Shown here piece after piece: positions 10,325-21,366 of a stretch of DNA of 64,000 bases. Position 1 is the first letter of the stretch; every line of letters starts with the position of its first letter. The notes beneath the pieces are model-generated. The model was not told where the DNA came from and searched no databases. It worked only from the letters and a program-made list of their open reading frames with translations. The DNA is from Nemertoderma westbladi (taxonomy: Eukaryota; Xenacoelomorpha; Nemertodermatida; Nemertodermatidae). Location of the stretch: assembly GCA_032718475.1 (NCBI GenBank), contig JAUCBJ010008068.1, positions 1 through 64,000 of the forward strand. Reading direction: 5' to 3'. The position numbers were made by a program, and so were the translations under genes.

Positions 10325-11780
10325 TCTCACATCTATAATAAACACTCGTGTTCGATGGTACATAGCACACAAAATTCAGTCGGAACAATATGGTTTTATG
10401 CCTAATAAGTCTACGGCCGATGCCCTACGTATACTGATAAACGACATTTACTCTGCTTTACAATCGGCAAATAAATCAGATCGAAAAATGAATGCAGCAT
10501 TTGTAGATTTTCAGAAAGCCTTCGATAAAGTGAACCGTGCAATTCTTTTATCAAAGTTGTACAAATTTGGAATTAATTAAAAATCTACTCCAAAACAATA
10601 TTAGAATATTCGACGGTCTAAATCTCTCAGATATTATTGCGCAGTTCCGTGGAGTTTTGCAGGGAGACTGTTTTTCCCCGCTATGTTTTATTGTAATTAT
10701 ATCCGACTTGGCGTGGGCTTTCCGACAGATGGTATCTTTCCTAAAGTTCCTGTTTTACGCCGACGACCTCGTATTATACGCCTCGGACAGACAGACTATT
10801 CAAAATTGCTTGGACGTACTTCAATCATGGTGTCTCAAAAATGGAATGGACGTCAACTTAGTGAAAACTAAAATTGTAAAATTTAGAAAGGCAGGACGTT
10901 TGGCCGCTGCAGACAAATTTATATATGGCGGCAACGACATAACAATATGTAATGAATACGACTACCTGGGTGTTACACTACAGACCTCGCTAAGTTTCAC
11001 GAAACATATTACCTCAAAAAAGAAAAAATCGTATAGTATTACGGGCTCTCTTAACAACCTCAGGCTTTTATCTGTTGACACTGGATTAAAACTTTTCAGA
11101 ATGAAAATTGCCCCTATGGCTCTCTATGCCCTTCCTGTCTTCGCCCGCTTCCTAACCCTAGCAAACCTGAAAGATCTGGACCGCATCAAATCAACTTACA
11201 TTAAACGGTTGCTCGGCCTTCATATCACGGCTTCATCGACTCTAGCTTTTCATCTCGTTGATGAACAATCTTTTATCGAAGACATAATTACGAAAACACC
11301 TCTGATATTTAACAATGAAGTTATTACGCAATACAATCATTACCGCCACAACCGTGAACTCAACTTTATCCAAGAAAATTACTCAAATGGCCCTGCTTTT
11401 GCTTCTTCTACCTGGAAACTATCTAAACAGCGCAATCGTCACGTATTAACAAGATTTACATCTCACGGTTTTCACCACAAAATTTGCCAAACAAACCGGC
11501 CTTTCCACTCACTTTCAACAGACTGTATCTGCCTCTATTGCCATGGCAACTGTTGTGATCGCTACCACGCTTTGCACTGTGCATCTGCACCGACTCTGAC
11601 CGAACTAGCCTCTAAATAAAACTCGGAACCTTTACTTTGCACTATGCTCCTTTAAATTTAAATTTAATATTGTGGTGGCGGTTTGTGTGTGTATTATTAA
11701 TTATAATAGTTAATTCATAATTATTGTGCTCTAAACTATATTACCTTGATTAAAGGTGTAGTTAAACAAAAAAAAAAGTG
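10325..11780 (+). pseudogene. LINE RT with C-terminal CCHC finger, one frameshift
   Basis: Reading starts at QSEQYGFMPNKSTADALR (10380) and carries motif A NAAFVDFQKAFDKVNR. A frameshift at about 10575 follows. The second frame then runs to 11617 with GVLQGDCFSP, FYADDLVLYA (about 10755), YLGVTLQTSLSF, and a C-terminal zinc-knuckle-like CX2CX8HX3C (CLYC...HALHC, near 11530). The 3' UTR ends in an A-tract (11768-11778) after TTAAAGGTGTAGTTAAAC, consistent with target-primed insertion. The 5' half including the endonuclease is missing. The same finger type occurs in the LINEs at 12.4 and 55.5 kb. Confidence 0.85.
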
Positions 11781-12349
11781 GGAATGGTGCATAGGAAAAC
11801 ACTTTAGTTTAGTTTGTATGTGGCATCAGTGCATATATTATAGTCTAGGAGCCATTTGGCGAAACTTTGAAATCTCTTGCAGGTAAAAAGAAGGCGAAAG
11901 GAATGAGCATTCTCATCAATTGAATGGGTGATTAGTAACTCATCTTCTAAAACTAGTCATATTTTAGTGATGTTTGACTTTTCATAGCAATTGTGGGCTA
12001 GATCACAAAAGTTACTCCTTATAGCGATATAAGAAATTATACACAGCTGCATCTTATGGACATATAACCCATTCTCCTCCAATATATATATATTTGTATA
12101 CATATATATATGTTTTATATATATATATATATTTGTATATTACACCAAGAAGGTATTAGTTTGCCACAATTACATACAATAATAAATCAATAATTAATTC
12201 GGACCACTTGTTTAAAATAAAATAAAATACGAACTGTAAAATACTCAACAGAAGTCGACTTATGGTACCACACTGATTATTAGTTATTTATTCACTGATT
12301 AAAAATTGGATAAATATTAATTTGTAAATATGGGACATAAAATAATATA
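11781..12349. other. Intronic spacer with TA-rich microsatellite
   Basis: No gene is seen. An (AT)n stretch with TATATATA runs occupies about 12080-12140. The rest is unremarkable AT-rich sequence between two oppositely oriented LINE fragments. Confidence 0.5.
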
Positions 12350-14515
12350 TAAAATTAAACAAGATGATGAAGATGACCGCCGCGTGACCTCAATCTTGCG
12401 CCCACTGGCTGAGCGACTTCATGTTTCCTCGGCATTCAAGAAGGTGGTAGATATTTGGAACATCGCCACATAGTTTACAGACACAATCATCACCCGGAGA
12501 ATGATACGATGAGATCGTGCAGTACTTATGGTGGAATCCATGAATGGCGAACGCAATTGATGAAAATAATTCTGGTGAAATTGACATATATTTCTCAGTA
12601 ATTACATCTAAGTATTTTTGATATTCGGAGGTATGTGGAAGATTTAATTTCCAGATGATTTCCTCAACCAGCTGTTTTTCTTCGCAGACAGCCAAGACCA
12701 CTCGATTTTTCGTCGTTTTGTGTACTCCGATGACTTTCTTTAAGTAAGATGCCTTAATTCTATCAATGTCGTGCATATTTCTTGCCGATAGGAATGGCCA
12801 GATTTCTCGAATTCCGTACTCAATTACAGGTTGAACTTTCAGATGGAATAGCGCAATGGCAGTATTGAGCGAGAGTAAATGAGGTTTATTTATGAAGTGT
12901 GCTGCTTTCATCGCTTTACATATGAGAGCGAGTATATGCTTACTAAAAGTGAGTGTCGTCTGGAATACTATACCTAGGTATTGATAAGAGTTAGATATAG
13001 ATATTGTTTGCCCGTTAAAGTATAACTTGTCGTCGGCGCACAAACGTCCACCTCGCTGGAATTTTATAACCAATGTTTTGTCCAAGTTAACGGATAAACC
13101 ATTCTCAACGCACCAGGCTGCAGTGGCATCAAGACCAGCTTGAATTACATCCCTGGAGTCACTATAAAAGCAAAGATCATCAGCGAATAGTAAGATAATT
13201 ATTTCACCTATGTACTACGCAAATCTCTTAATATAATCGACCAGATCATATATATATAAGATAAATAAAAACGGGCTTAAGGAGTCTCCCTGTAGTAGAC
13301 CTCTAGTTTGCAGGATAACTTTGGATTTCCGGAGACCATCATACATTTGAATGAAGTTTAAATCCAGAATTGCTATAATAATGTTAAGTAATTTTCCTCG
13401 AATGTTGAAATAATTTTTTAATTTAAGTAACAATTTATATCGCGGGATGGAGTCGAATGCCTTCCTAAAGTCTATGAACACGCAGTAGAGAGGCTTTCTG
13501 GGTATGGAGAGATTTAAATGAATTCTATTTATAAGTTGAGCCAGTGGCGCCGTGGTCGATTTTCCAGGCATAAACCCAAATTGTTCGATTGGGATCTTGT
13601 GAGATAGTAACTTTCTCAAGTGAGTTTCAATGAGGCCTGTAAATACCTTATAAAGATTGTACAGTAGTGAAATTCCTCTATATGCATCGGGATCGAAGCG
13701 CGAACCTTTTCCTTTAAAAATAACTTTCATGAGGCTTGTTTTCCAGTATGTTACCAGAGTTCCGGTGGATACAATCGTGTTAAACATTGAGGTTAGAATA
13801 AACAATATAACTGGGAGGGCGGTTTTCAGTAGCTCGTAGGGCACGCGGTCAGGTCCACCTGACTTACCATTTGATTTGCGATTAAAGTTTCCGATACTTC
13901 TTCCTTTGTAAAAGGCGCCATATCATCGTCGGTGTCCATCTCGAGATTCTTGTACTCATTTGCAAGCTCATTGAATGAACCTTGATCGTCACTGTCTCCA
14001 CCTAAAAGTTTTGAAAAGTGGTCCTCCCACTTATCAATCGGAAGCGGACAGCTTGATTGAGGCTTGTTCTTCTTATACCACTTGTATGGGTTTAACTCGG
14101 CATCTGTAATCAGTTTCCCTTCGATTTGTTTAGCATATTCCACTTGTTTTTGCTTTATGAGAAGTTTGTATTGTCGTTTCTCCTCGCACAGCAACGGTCT
14201 GATTGATGCTTCGGATTTTGCGGCGGTGTTGAGATTCAAGCTTTACGCATCTCGTAGCACGACGAATCAAACCATGGTTTGGCGTGGCAGCTGAATGGTT
14301 TCGATATCGGAGCAGCGTCCCTTACAGCGCTAGTAAGCGTATCGTAGGCATCGTCTAGCCTATTTTGAAGAATGAGTTCTTTGGTAAGTTCAAGTTTATC
14401 ACTGTTCTGGAGTGTTTGAATATCGACCATTCGTTTCCGCGCAGGTGTATTCACGCTCTCTGCCAATTTTGCAGTCCTTTCGTTGGCCCATTCGTTAGAT
14501 TGTGTGGTTTAGATT
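12350..14515 (-). pseudogene. LINE, 5'-truncated, with RT and C-terminal CCHC finger, three disruptions
   Basis: Minus-strand reading from about 14505 starts in the endonuclease-RT linker. A frameshift at about 14237 leads to WEDHFSKLL near 14010, and a second frameshift lies at about 13855. Then follow PDAYRGISLL, QFGFMPGKSTTAPL, VFIDFRKAFDSIPR (about 13480), GLLQGDSLSP, an in-frame TAG at 13215-13217, LLFADDLCFY (about 13185), SYQYLGIVFQTTLTF, and a terminal CX2CX7HX3C finger (CKLC...HLLEC, about 12445). The frame ends at 12390. Three disabling changes make it a pseudogene, but the sequence is still well preserved. It is related to, but not the same as, the copies at 10.3 and 54.3 kb. Confidence 0.85.
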
Positions 14516-14873
14516 ATTGATTTATTCAATTTCGAGATATGTGGTGTGGTTTACATATTCCATCAGTAAATATAGCGGCTATAGCCGCCTTTACATCGTT
14601 AGATAGCGATGGGAGAATGTCCATCTCACTGTGGTTATGAATGTCATCCGATACAGTTCGTGTGTTGAAATGTTTGTAGCAACAAGTATATGACATATCA
14701 TAGGACATTTCGCAACATGCTTTATTCGGTTGTCTTTAATCTTGTATATAAGTTTGTCATAAGTTTGTCAGTTTTTCATATCAATGTTTTGATAGTATGT
14801 CCAAGTCCATGTCTTTTCTTCAGATATTAATTTATTTGCTTCTGCGACGGAAGAAAAGTGTGTTACACAATTA
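14516..14873. other. Intronic sequence, unassigned
   Basis: No coding similarity is recognised. It contains a small palindrome AGCGGCTATAGCCGC near 14574. It ends at the left breakpoint of the tandem duplication. Confidence 0.45.
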
Positions 14874-15663
14874 ATTATATGATGAGTTCTGTGTACTGTA
14901 CCGGTGGGGCGACCAATGCGACTCCCCTCCCGCCTGGGGTGGGGGGGGGGGGTGTTTTCGGAATCGGGTTTATTGTCCGAAGCTGTATAAAACATTTGGT
15001 CCAGTACAGGTATCATATCGTCGCCCAATTGTCTGTATGAGCCATCGTCATGCCTATGTCTAATGCTTTTTAGTTTCGATTGATTCTTAAATAACTGAGA
15101 TATCGCTATGGACAGAAAGACACAAACACAGACACCCCAAGAACCAACCACACCACGTACAGTAATAGTGGTCACATAATGTCCATAGGACCATGAACAA
15201 ACAATAATGGTGCGATTTATAATGGTGTAATATATGTCTGAACATTAACAACTATATACTTTATTATTGTAAACTTTGTTACAAACTTGACATTTACCTA
15301 GCATTGGATGTCAATATGTTAAGAGAAACATTTCAAGGTGCTTTAAGTATTTTTTCAATAATGCAATAATGTGTTGAATATTTTTTCAATAATTCAATAA
15401 TGTGTTGAATGGCATGTGTTGAGTTAATTGGGATTTATCTCACCCTGGTTCGCCTTTCCAAATGGTGGGTTTCACGTTACAGATGCATGGCCAATTAACC
15501 CACTGCCATCAATGGCCATATCACATGCAATTTGGTGTGTATGATTAGAAGAGATAATTTTCTGCGTGACCATTACCAAGATCTATATTCACCTAAAGAG
15601 GATAGGAGAAAGCCGAACACACTATAGCAATAAATAATTAATATATAGAGATTATAGACCTAC

Positions 15664-15804
15664 CTGTGCAAATCATAGCATGGCCATCTCCTTGATAATT
15701 CCCCGCAAATTCAAATCCCTCATAGCAACTACAGTTATAGCTTCCGTGGGTATTGGAACAATTGTGATCGCAATCATGTAAATTTTCCATACATTCATCC
15801 ATAT
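15664..15804 (-). CDS. cbEGF exon 8 (long-loop subfamily, duplication copy 1)
   Basis: A 141-bp phase 1-1 exon with MDECMENLHDCDHNC, NTHGSYNCSC, and an 18-residue C5-C6 loop (YEGFEFAGNYQGDGHAMI). It differs from its duplicate exon 6 at only four bases. Three of these are silent (a Gly, an Asn and a Leu codon) and one changes Glu to Asp in the loop. It is a close paralogue of exon 9. Confidence 0.9.
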
Positions 15805-15894
15805 CTAAACAATGTACATGATTATAACATTATAATATGCGAAGATTATAGGCAAGAAGATGACATCAAATTCCACCATAATTGTATGTTTTAT

Positions 15895-16875
15895 TTAAAA
15901 CTAGCTGGCAATACCCAAGGCGGGTTACCCGGTATTTCCCGATAATTATATTGCTAGGCCTACGTAATGCAGAATGCAGTACACCATTAATGTGTACGGT
16001 AATTAAAAAAAACCGGGCCGGTACCGGTTCCGCCAATAACCGGTACCGAACGTGAAATAAACTTTTCGAAAAGTGGCCTATAATGAGCGCTCGTTAAAGT
16101 TATACACACATGCCAAGTCCCAGCGCAATCCCTCTGTCCGTTTTGGATGAGTTCGAGCACAACAGATAGACACAGAGAGAAAATTTGACTTTTATAGGTA
16201 TAGATAATACAACTACTACTAGGTCGAGCGAACTCAGACAGTGGAAATTAGATCCTTCCAGGCTTCCCGATTCTCCATAGTTGTCGCAATTTCGTTTCTC
16301 CCAAGTTCAGTATCCCTTTCAAGTTGATCTATATATGTTATGGCCGGTCGTCCACGACTTCGCTTTCCATGAGTTGGTTGCCAGAGAAGTAGATCTGGTA
16401 TGACCTCGTCTTTACTTCGCCAGCAGTGCCCACTGAATCTTAATCTGCGTTCATGGAGGGTGGTTGATACAGGTGGTATTGTACCATAAAGCTCAGCGTT
16501 TGTCATGTGTTGTCTCCAGCTGATGTTTAGGGCTGCCCTTAGTAGTCTTGTGTAGCAACCATCAATTCGTTGTTCAAGTGATTTAGTCAGTGTCCAGGTC
16601 TCACCCCCGTATAAAAATACACTTTCCACTGTGGCTCGAAAGAACTTAGTCTTCAGGTGCCTGGAGAGATCTGATTTCCAGATGGTATCAATTTTTGATA
16701 GAGCTACCCAAGCCTTTGCTTTCCTAACTTATATGTCCTTTTTGCTACTCTCTATCCATGATCCAAGGTACTGGAAGTCGTCGACCTTCCTTAGTTGATT
16801 ATTATCAATGGTTGTCAAGTTTCCATCAACATTAAAGGTCATGAATTCGGTCTTGGTAGCATTTATATGCAATCC
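15895..16875 (-). mobile_element. RTE-like LINE 3' end, copy 1
   Basis: The minus strand encodes the RT thumb and C-terminal tail: ATKTEFMT, DDFQYLGSWIESSKKDI, then a TAA stop, KAKAWVALSK, FLYGGETWTLTKSLEQRID, RLRFSGHCWRSKDEV, GKRSRGRPAITYIDQLERDTEL and MENREAWKDL (to about 16234). A 3' UTR of roughly 300 bp runs to about 15895 and contains CAGATAGACACAGAGAG. It is 5'-truncated. The premature TAA here is absent from copy 2, which instead has a stop in the SLEQRID segment; both copies are therefore dead. Comparison with the exon 9 flank (about 8960-8985) suggests an empty site. Confidence 0.8.
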
Positions 16876-17082
16876 AACAATAGATAATATCTATGAATAT
16901 TGACCATATGATATGTGGATTCCATTGTTATGGAAAAATTTATTCTATAATTGAAATATTGACACTAATGCTGACACATATTCCATAAATATAGAGCTGT
17001 AACTTAAAAAATTAAAATCGTTTGGTGACGGTGAAATATCTTTCCTTCTCCTTTTTCCTCATGAAGCATTTTTTTACAGGTT

Positions 17083-17690
17083 CTTTGTAAGAACTGTTAT
17101 GGAGAAACTAACGTATGGTACTGATATGAAGGTGATTCTTTGTAAGAACTGTTATGGAGAACTAACATATGGTACTGATATGAAGGTGATTCTTTGTAAG
17201 AACTGTTATGGAGAACTAACATATGGTACTGATATGAAGGTGATTCTTTGTAAGAACTGTTATGGAGAACTAACATATGGTACTGATATGAAGGTGATTC
17301 TTTGTAAGAACTGTTATGGAGAACTAACATATGGTACTGATATGAAGGTGATTCTTTGTAAGAACTGTTATGGAGAACTAACATATGGTATTGATATGAA
17401 GGTGATTCTTTGTAAGAACTGTTATGGAGAACTAACATATGGTACTGATATGAAGGTGATTCTTTGTAAGAACTGTTATGGAGAACTAACATATGGTACT
17501 GATATGAAGGTGATTCTTTGTAAGAACTGTTATGGAGAACTAACATATGGTACTGATATGAAGGTGATTCTTTGTAAGAACTGTTATGGAGAACTAACAT
17601 ATGGTACTGATATGAAGGTGATTCTTTGTAAGAACTGTTATGAAGAACTAACATATGGTACTGATATGAAGGTGATTCTTTGTACAACTT
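17083..17690. repeat. 54-bp minisatellite, short array (about 11 units)
   Basis: The unit contains AACTAACATATGGTACTGA, then TATGAAGGTGATTCTTTGTA and AGAACTGTTATGGAG. Units are nearly identical. The last unit has TATGAAGAAC instead of TATGGAGAAC and runs into GTACAACTTGCATTATACAAC. Identical flanks and the same variant last unit bound the giant array in copy 2, so this is the unexpanded allele-like state of the same locus. Confidence 0.97.
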
Positions 17691-17872
17691 GCATTATACA
17701 ACTCGGTTATTTATTCTAAAGTTCTCACGGTTTTATTTTTCTAATCATCTCATATCACAATAATTCTAAAACAACTATTCATTAAAATATACAGTAATTG
17801 TAAACAATCAGTGGCAAATTTTGACATTCCAGCTAAAGCTAAAGGTTCTTGTTGGTATTGCATTATTAGACA
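17691..17872. other. Intronic spacer after short array
   Basis: Unique AT-rich intron sequence with no recognisable feature, duplicated at 50593-50774. Confidence 0.5.
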
Positions 17873-18075
17873 TAATTGCAGTGATCTACTGCCACATACC
17901 TACAGTACTGGTCAGCAATAACGATAATAACCTTTTAGATAATTGCAGTGATCTACTGCCACTTACCTACAGTACAGGTCAGTAATAACGATGATAACCT
18001 TTTAGATAATTGCAGTGATCTACTGCCACATACCTACCGTACTGGTCAGCAATAACGATAATAACACTTTAGATA
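17873..18075. repeat. 67-bp tandem repeat, three units (copy 1)
   Basis: Three units start at ATTGCAGTGATCTACTGCC (17875, 17942, 18009; spacing 67 bp). Each contains the interrupted palindrome GCAGTgatctACTGC, then CTACAGTACTGGTCAG and AATAACGATAATAACC. It is repeated with the same internal variants in the second block. Confidence 0.92.
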
Positions 18076-18254
18076 AGAAACATGTTGATAATATTTATGT
18101 CGACTTAGAAAGTGATCGAAATGTTGGTAGATACAAAATTTTTCCATTGGAATAATCAACTTGATCTATTTACTTTCAGGGGCGAGCCGGAAGGAGAATA
18201 CAATAATACTAGGTATATATAAATATATATAATATATAGAGATTATGTACCTAC

Positions 18255-18392
18255 CTGTGCAGTTTATACCTTGACCATGTCCTTGATACCCTCCCTCAAA
18301 TTCGAATCCTGCATAGCAACTGCAGTTATAGGTACCTGGTATATTGTCACACATATGATGGCAATCATGCATATTTATACATTCATTGTAAT
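18255..18392 (-). CDS. cbEGF exon 7 (long-loop subfamily, duplication copy 1)
   Basis: A 138-bp phase 1-1 exon with YNECINMHDCHHMC, NIPGTYNCSC and an 18-residue C5-C6 loop (YAGFEFEGGYQGHGQGIN), then C-T-G at the donor. C2-C3 spacing is three residues, as in fibulin/LDLR-type cbEGFs. It is identical base for base with exon 5. The 5' flanking intron also resembles that of exons 8 and 9, pointing to an older exon duplication series. Confidence 0.9.
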
Positions 18393-18789
18393 CTAAATAA
18401 TGCAAATGGTTAAAACATAATAATATGCAGAGATTATAGGCAAGAAAAATATGGACATATCTATATTGGTTGACTCATGTTCTTGACCAGTCATTGGTAT
18501 ACTGTATTAGGACAATCCTTCTGTGTGCCCAAGTCCTATACACATATACCAGCAGCGGATAGGAAAAGTGAAAAATACAACTTATATTCATATTTGCTGG
18601 TTACAACTTATATATAATTTATTGTTAAAATTGACATAATTTACCTCTTTTTATATATTTTACCACCGGCAAATTGTATTACTTAATTTACTGCGATGTA
18701 CGTTCCATTCAGCATTGTATTCTGTATCTTACTCCAACTTCCAGGACAGCCAATTGTGAAGTAGTCATGCTTCAAAAGAAGTAGATAGA
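18393..18789. other. Intronic spacer
   Basis: No gene is recognised; duplicated at 51295-51690. The first 60 bp align with the 5' flank of exons 8 and 9. Confidence 0.5.
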
Positions 18790-19297
18790 TCGGCATTGTG
18801 GAGTAATCTGATTGCTTTTGGGTTTTGGGGTATAGTACTTGCAAAAGCTTTTATAAAGATGTAAAATCTCGGGTACTGGTGGTTAATGAGTATCTAAGGA
18901 AATTGACTGCTAACTGGAACTTGACTTCGGCTGAATGCTTATCCTATTTGCTATTCCTATTTGCTTTGTTCATTAATGAATTGGAGGCTAAGCTTTCAAG
19001 TGGTGGCTTTGATGGTGTTACGAATGGATGTTTGAAACTAATTATTTTGCTATTTGCAGACGATATTATTATAATAGCTGAAACTGAAAGTCGTTTACAA
19101 AGGTCCCTAAATCTTATGAGCTCATATTGTAGCAGCTTCAACATAGAGATCGGGGAGGTGTTTAGAAGTGGCAGACCCCTGCGAGAAAACAATCACTGGT
19201 CAGTGGATGGTTATTAGCTGAAAGTGGTAAATCAATATATTTATTTAGGCGCCCCCCTTCTCAAGTAGCTGTAAATTATCTTTGGGACAGTCGCATC
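18790..19297 (+). pseudogene. LINE RT palm fragment, cut at duplication junction
   Basis: The plus strand reads CLSYLLFLFALFINELEAKLSSGGFDGV, then LIILLFADDIIIIAETESRLQRSLN (about 19035-19110) and a degraded YLGA segment. This is motif B to D of the same LINE family as 1-1965 (FINDLE, GGFSG, LLYADDIVLVA there). The fragment stops at 19297 because the duplicated block ends there; in copy 2 the same LINE continues past 52198. Confidence 0.8.
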
Positions 19298-19410
19298 ATT
19301 ATATGTTGAGTTCTGTGTACTGTACCGGTGGGGCGACCAATGCGACTACACTTCCCCCTGGGGTGGGGTGTTTTTGGAATCTGGTTTATTGTCCGAAGCT
19401 GTATATAACA

Positions 19411-20937
19411 CATTCGTGTGGCCTTCGCGCAGCACGAGGATCAGTTATGAGATACAAATTAAAATTGAGCAATTCTAACACAAAATCTGTATTTAAGAAA
19501 TTAACCAAACCGCAAACAAATCATAAGAGGGGAAAGTTACTCGCTTTCAACCCCCCCCCCCCCCCCCCCCCCCCCCTAATCTGCACCGCAACCCAAAGGT
19601 ACACAGAAGATTGTTCACAGGCAGGTATTAACAGAAAATTGGTGTTTTAAAAGTAATATATTTTAGGCGTGGAGGCGACCCAATTTATAAGGAATATTAT
19701 AACTTACCTTATGACGTTTTACTGTAGTATTGATACTGAAATATTAATTTACCATGTTGATGTCACAACAAAATTATTTAGCTATATTTATTCTAAAGAA
19801 TCTCCATTAAATACTCAGCCAATCATTTTGCGAGATAAACCATTAGCAAGCTGTCTTATTACTCTAGGGCCTAACACTATTGCATGTCCTATATATTTAC
19901 ACCTAGCTGGAATAGTGGTGAGGTGGAACTGGTCGGACTGATTCCTAGCCCGGCAAACACACCGGACGTGTTCTAGCACATATCTGATGTTTCAGCTAAA
20001 TCAGTGATTGCACTTTGAGACATTTTGCCCTCTAGCGGCAGACTAGAGAACTACAGACAGATGAGCCTCCTTTGAATGACACAGTTAATGGTCTAGTACA
20101 AATATGCCAAGTTTCAGCTAGACGGGTTTAAACAAAGAAATTGAGTATTAATAGCTAGACATGTAGCCCTCTAGCGAGAGACTGAGGATTTGATGGTGTC
20201 TGGAAGTCCCTAAAAAACAAAACTTATGGTCTTATTGATGCCTACTAATTTTAGACTCGAAAGCTTTAAATCCGACGAAGATATAAGTAAGTCAAAATCG
20301 TAGCGACGATGATGACATACAGTACAATTATTGAATGAACTATTTGCCATAATTGACCTACCCCCCTAAGAGATAGCGCCAGTTCGCAAAGGCTCCGCCA
20401 ACTTCGTGGCTCGGACCCTATACCCCATGCTATAAAATGTATTCGATCGATATACAATTATATATTAATCCGCTAGGTGGTGTCAAATTATTATTCTGCA
20501 ATTTCGTACTTGTACAGTACAGCAGTACCGTACCGGTAGGCCTATGTCATTACTTCGGAGTCTCTAGCCGATCCCCAATTAAATGTCTTAACTTTTCAAT
20601 TTCGTAGAAGATAGACTTTATGATTCTCTACAAGCAACCAAAATTTCAGCTCTGGAAAATGAGGCGTTCCCGAGAAATTTAACATTTTCTAAAAACCACA
20701 TAATCTGTCGTAGCTGATGTCAGACTGCATGATTTTTCACCAAACTTTACAAAATTTCTAAAATTTCCCTCTACTACTTACCTACTAAGTTTGGTTCAAT
20801 TTCAAATCAGCGATGCCGAGAAATTCGCGTTCAAAGATTTACCTGACAGACAGAAGGACGGATAGACAGATGGACATGCCCCATTTTCCCTATATGAACC
20901 GTATGCCAAGGCTCGCCGACTACGTGTCTTGCCCCAT
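19411..20937. mobile_element. Unclassified 1.5-kb insertion in duplication copy 2
   Basis: In copy 1 the sequence GCTGTATAAAACATTTGGTCCAG is continuous (14981-15003). In copy 2 the same words are separated by about 1527 bp. The insert has a C-tract of about 26 bases (19550-19576), non-coding sequence with CCCTCTAGCG words, and a right end with CTGACAGACAGAAGGACGG-type repeats. No inverted termini or coding region are recognised. It is probably a non-autonomous retroelement or SINE-like unit; class undetermined. Confidence 0.7.
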
Positions 20938-21366
20938 ATTTGGTCCAGTACAGGTATCATATCGTCGCCCAATTGTCTGTATGAGCCATCGTCATGCCTA
21001 TGTCTAATGCTTTTTAGTTTCGATTGATTCTTAAATAACTGAGATATCGCTATGGACAGAAAGACACAAACACAGACACCCCAAGAACCAACCACACCAC
21101 GTACAGTAATAGTGGTCACATAATGTCCATAGGACCATGAACAAACAATAATGGTGCGATTTATAATGGTGTAATATATGTCTGAACATTAACAACTATA
21201 TACTTTATTATTGTAAACTTTGTTACAAACTTGACATTTACCTAGCATTGGATGTCAATATGTTAAGAGAAACATTTCAAGGTGCTTTAAGTATTGTTGC
21301 AATAAGGCAATAATGTGTTGAATATTTTTTCAATGATGCAATAATGTGTTGAATGGCATGTGTTGA
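20938..21366. other. Duplicated intron segment between two insertions
   Basis: Matches 14994-15424 nearly base for base, including the repeated GCAATAATGTGTTGAAT words. It contains no gene. It ends at the LINE insertion site TGTTGA. Confidence 0.85.

Larger units (their letters stand above)
14874..19297. repeat. Tandem segmental duplication, copy 1 (4424 bp)
   Basis: The block from ATTATATG...GAGTTCTGTGTACTG (14874) to GACAGTCGCATC (19297) is followed immediately by the start of an identical-order second block. It holds, left to right: a G-rich leader, cbEGF exon 8, an RTE-like LINE tail, an 11-unit 54-bp array, a 67-bp triplet repeat, cbEGF exon 7 and a LINE RT fragment. Sequence match to copy 2 is about 98-99 percent by eye over the aligned parts, so the event is recent. 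Confidence 0.92.

Noticed and set aside
14768-15175. Minus-strand 135-residue ORF starting MTTITVRGVVGSWGV, also found at 20802-21119
   Set aside because: Both occurrences are the same duplicated intron segment, the C-terminal parts differ because of insertions, and no domain is recognised.
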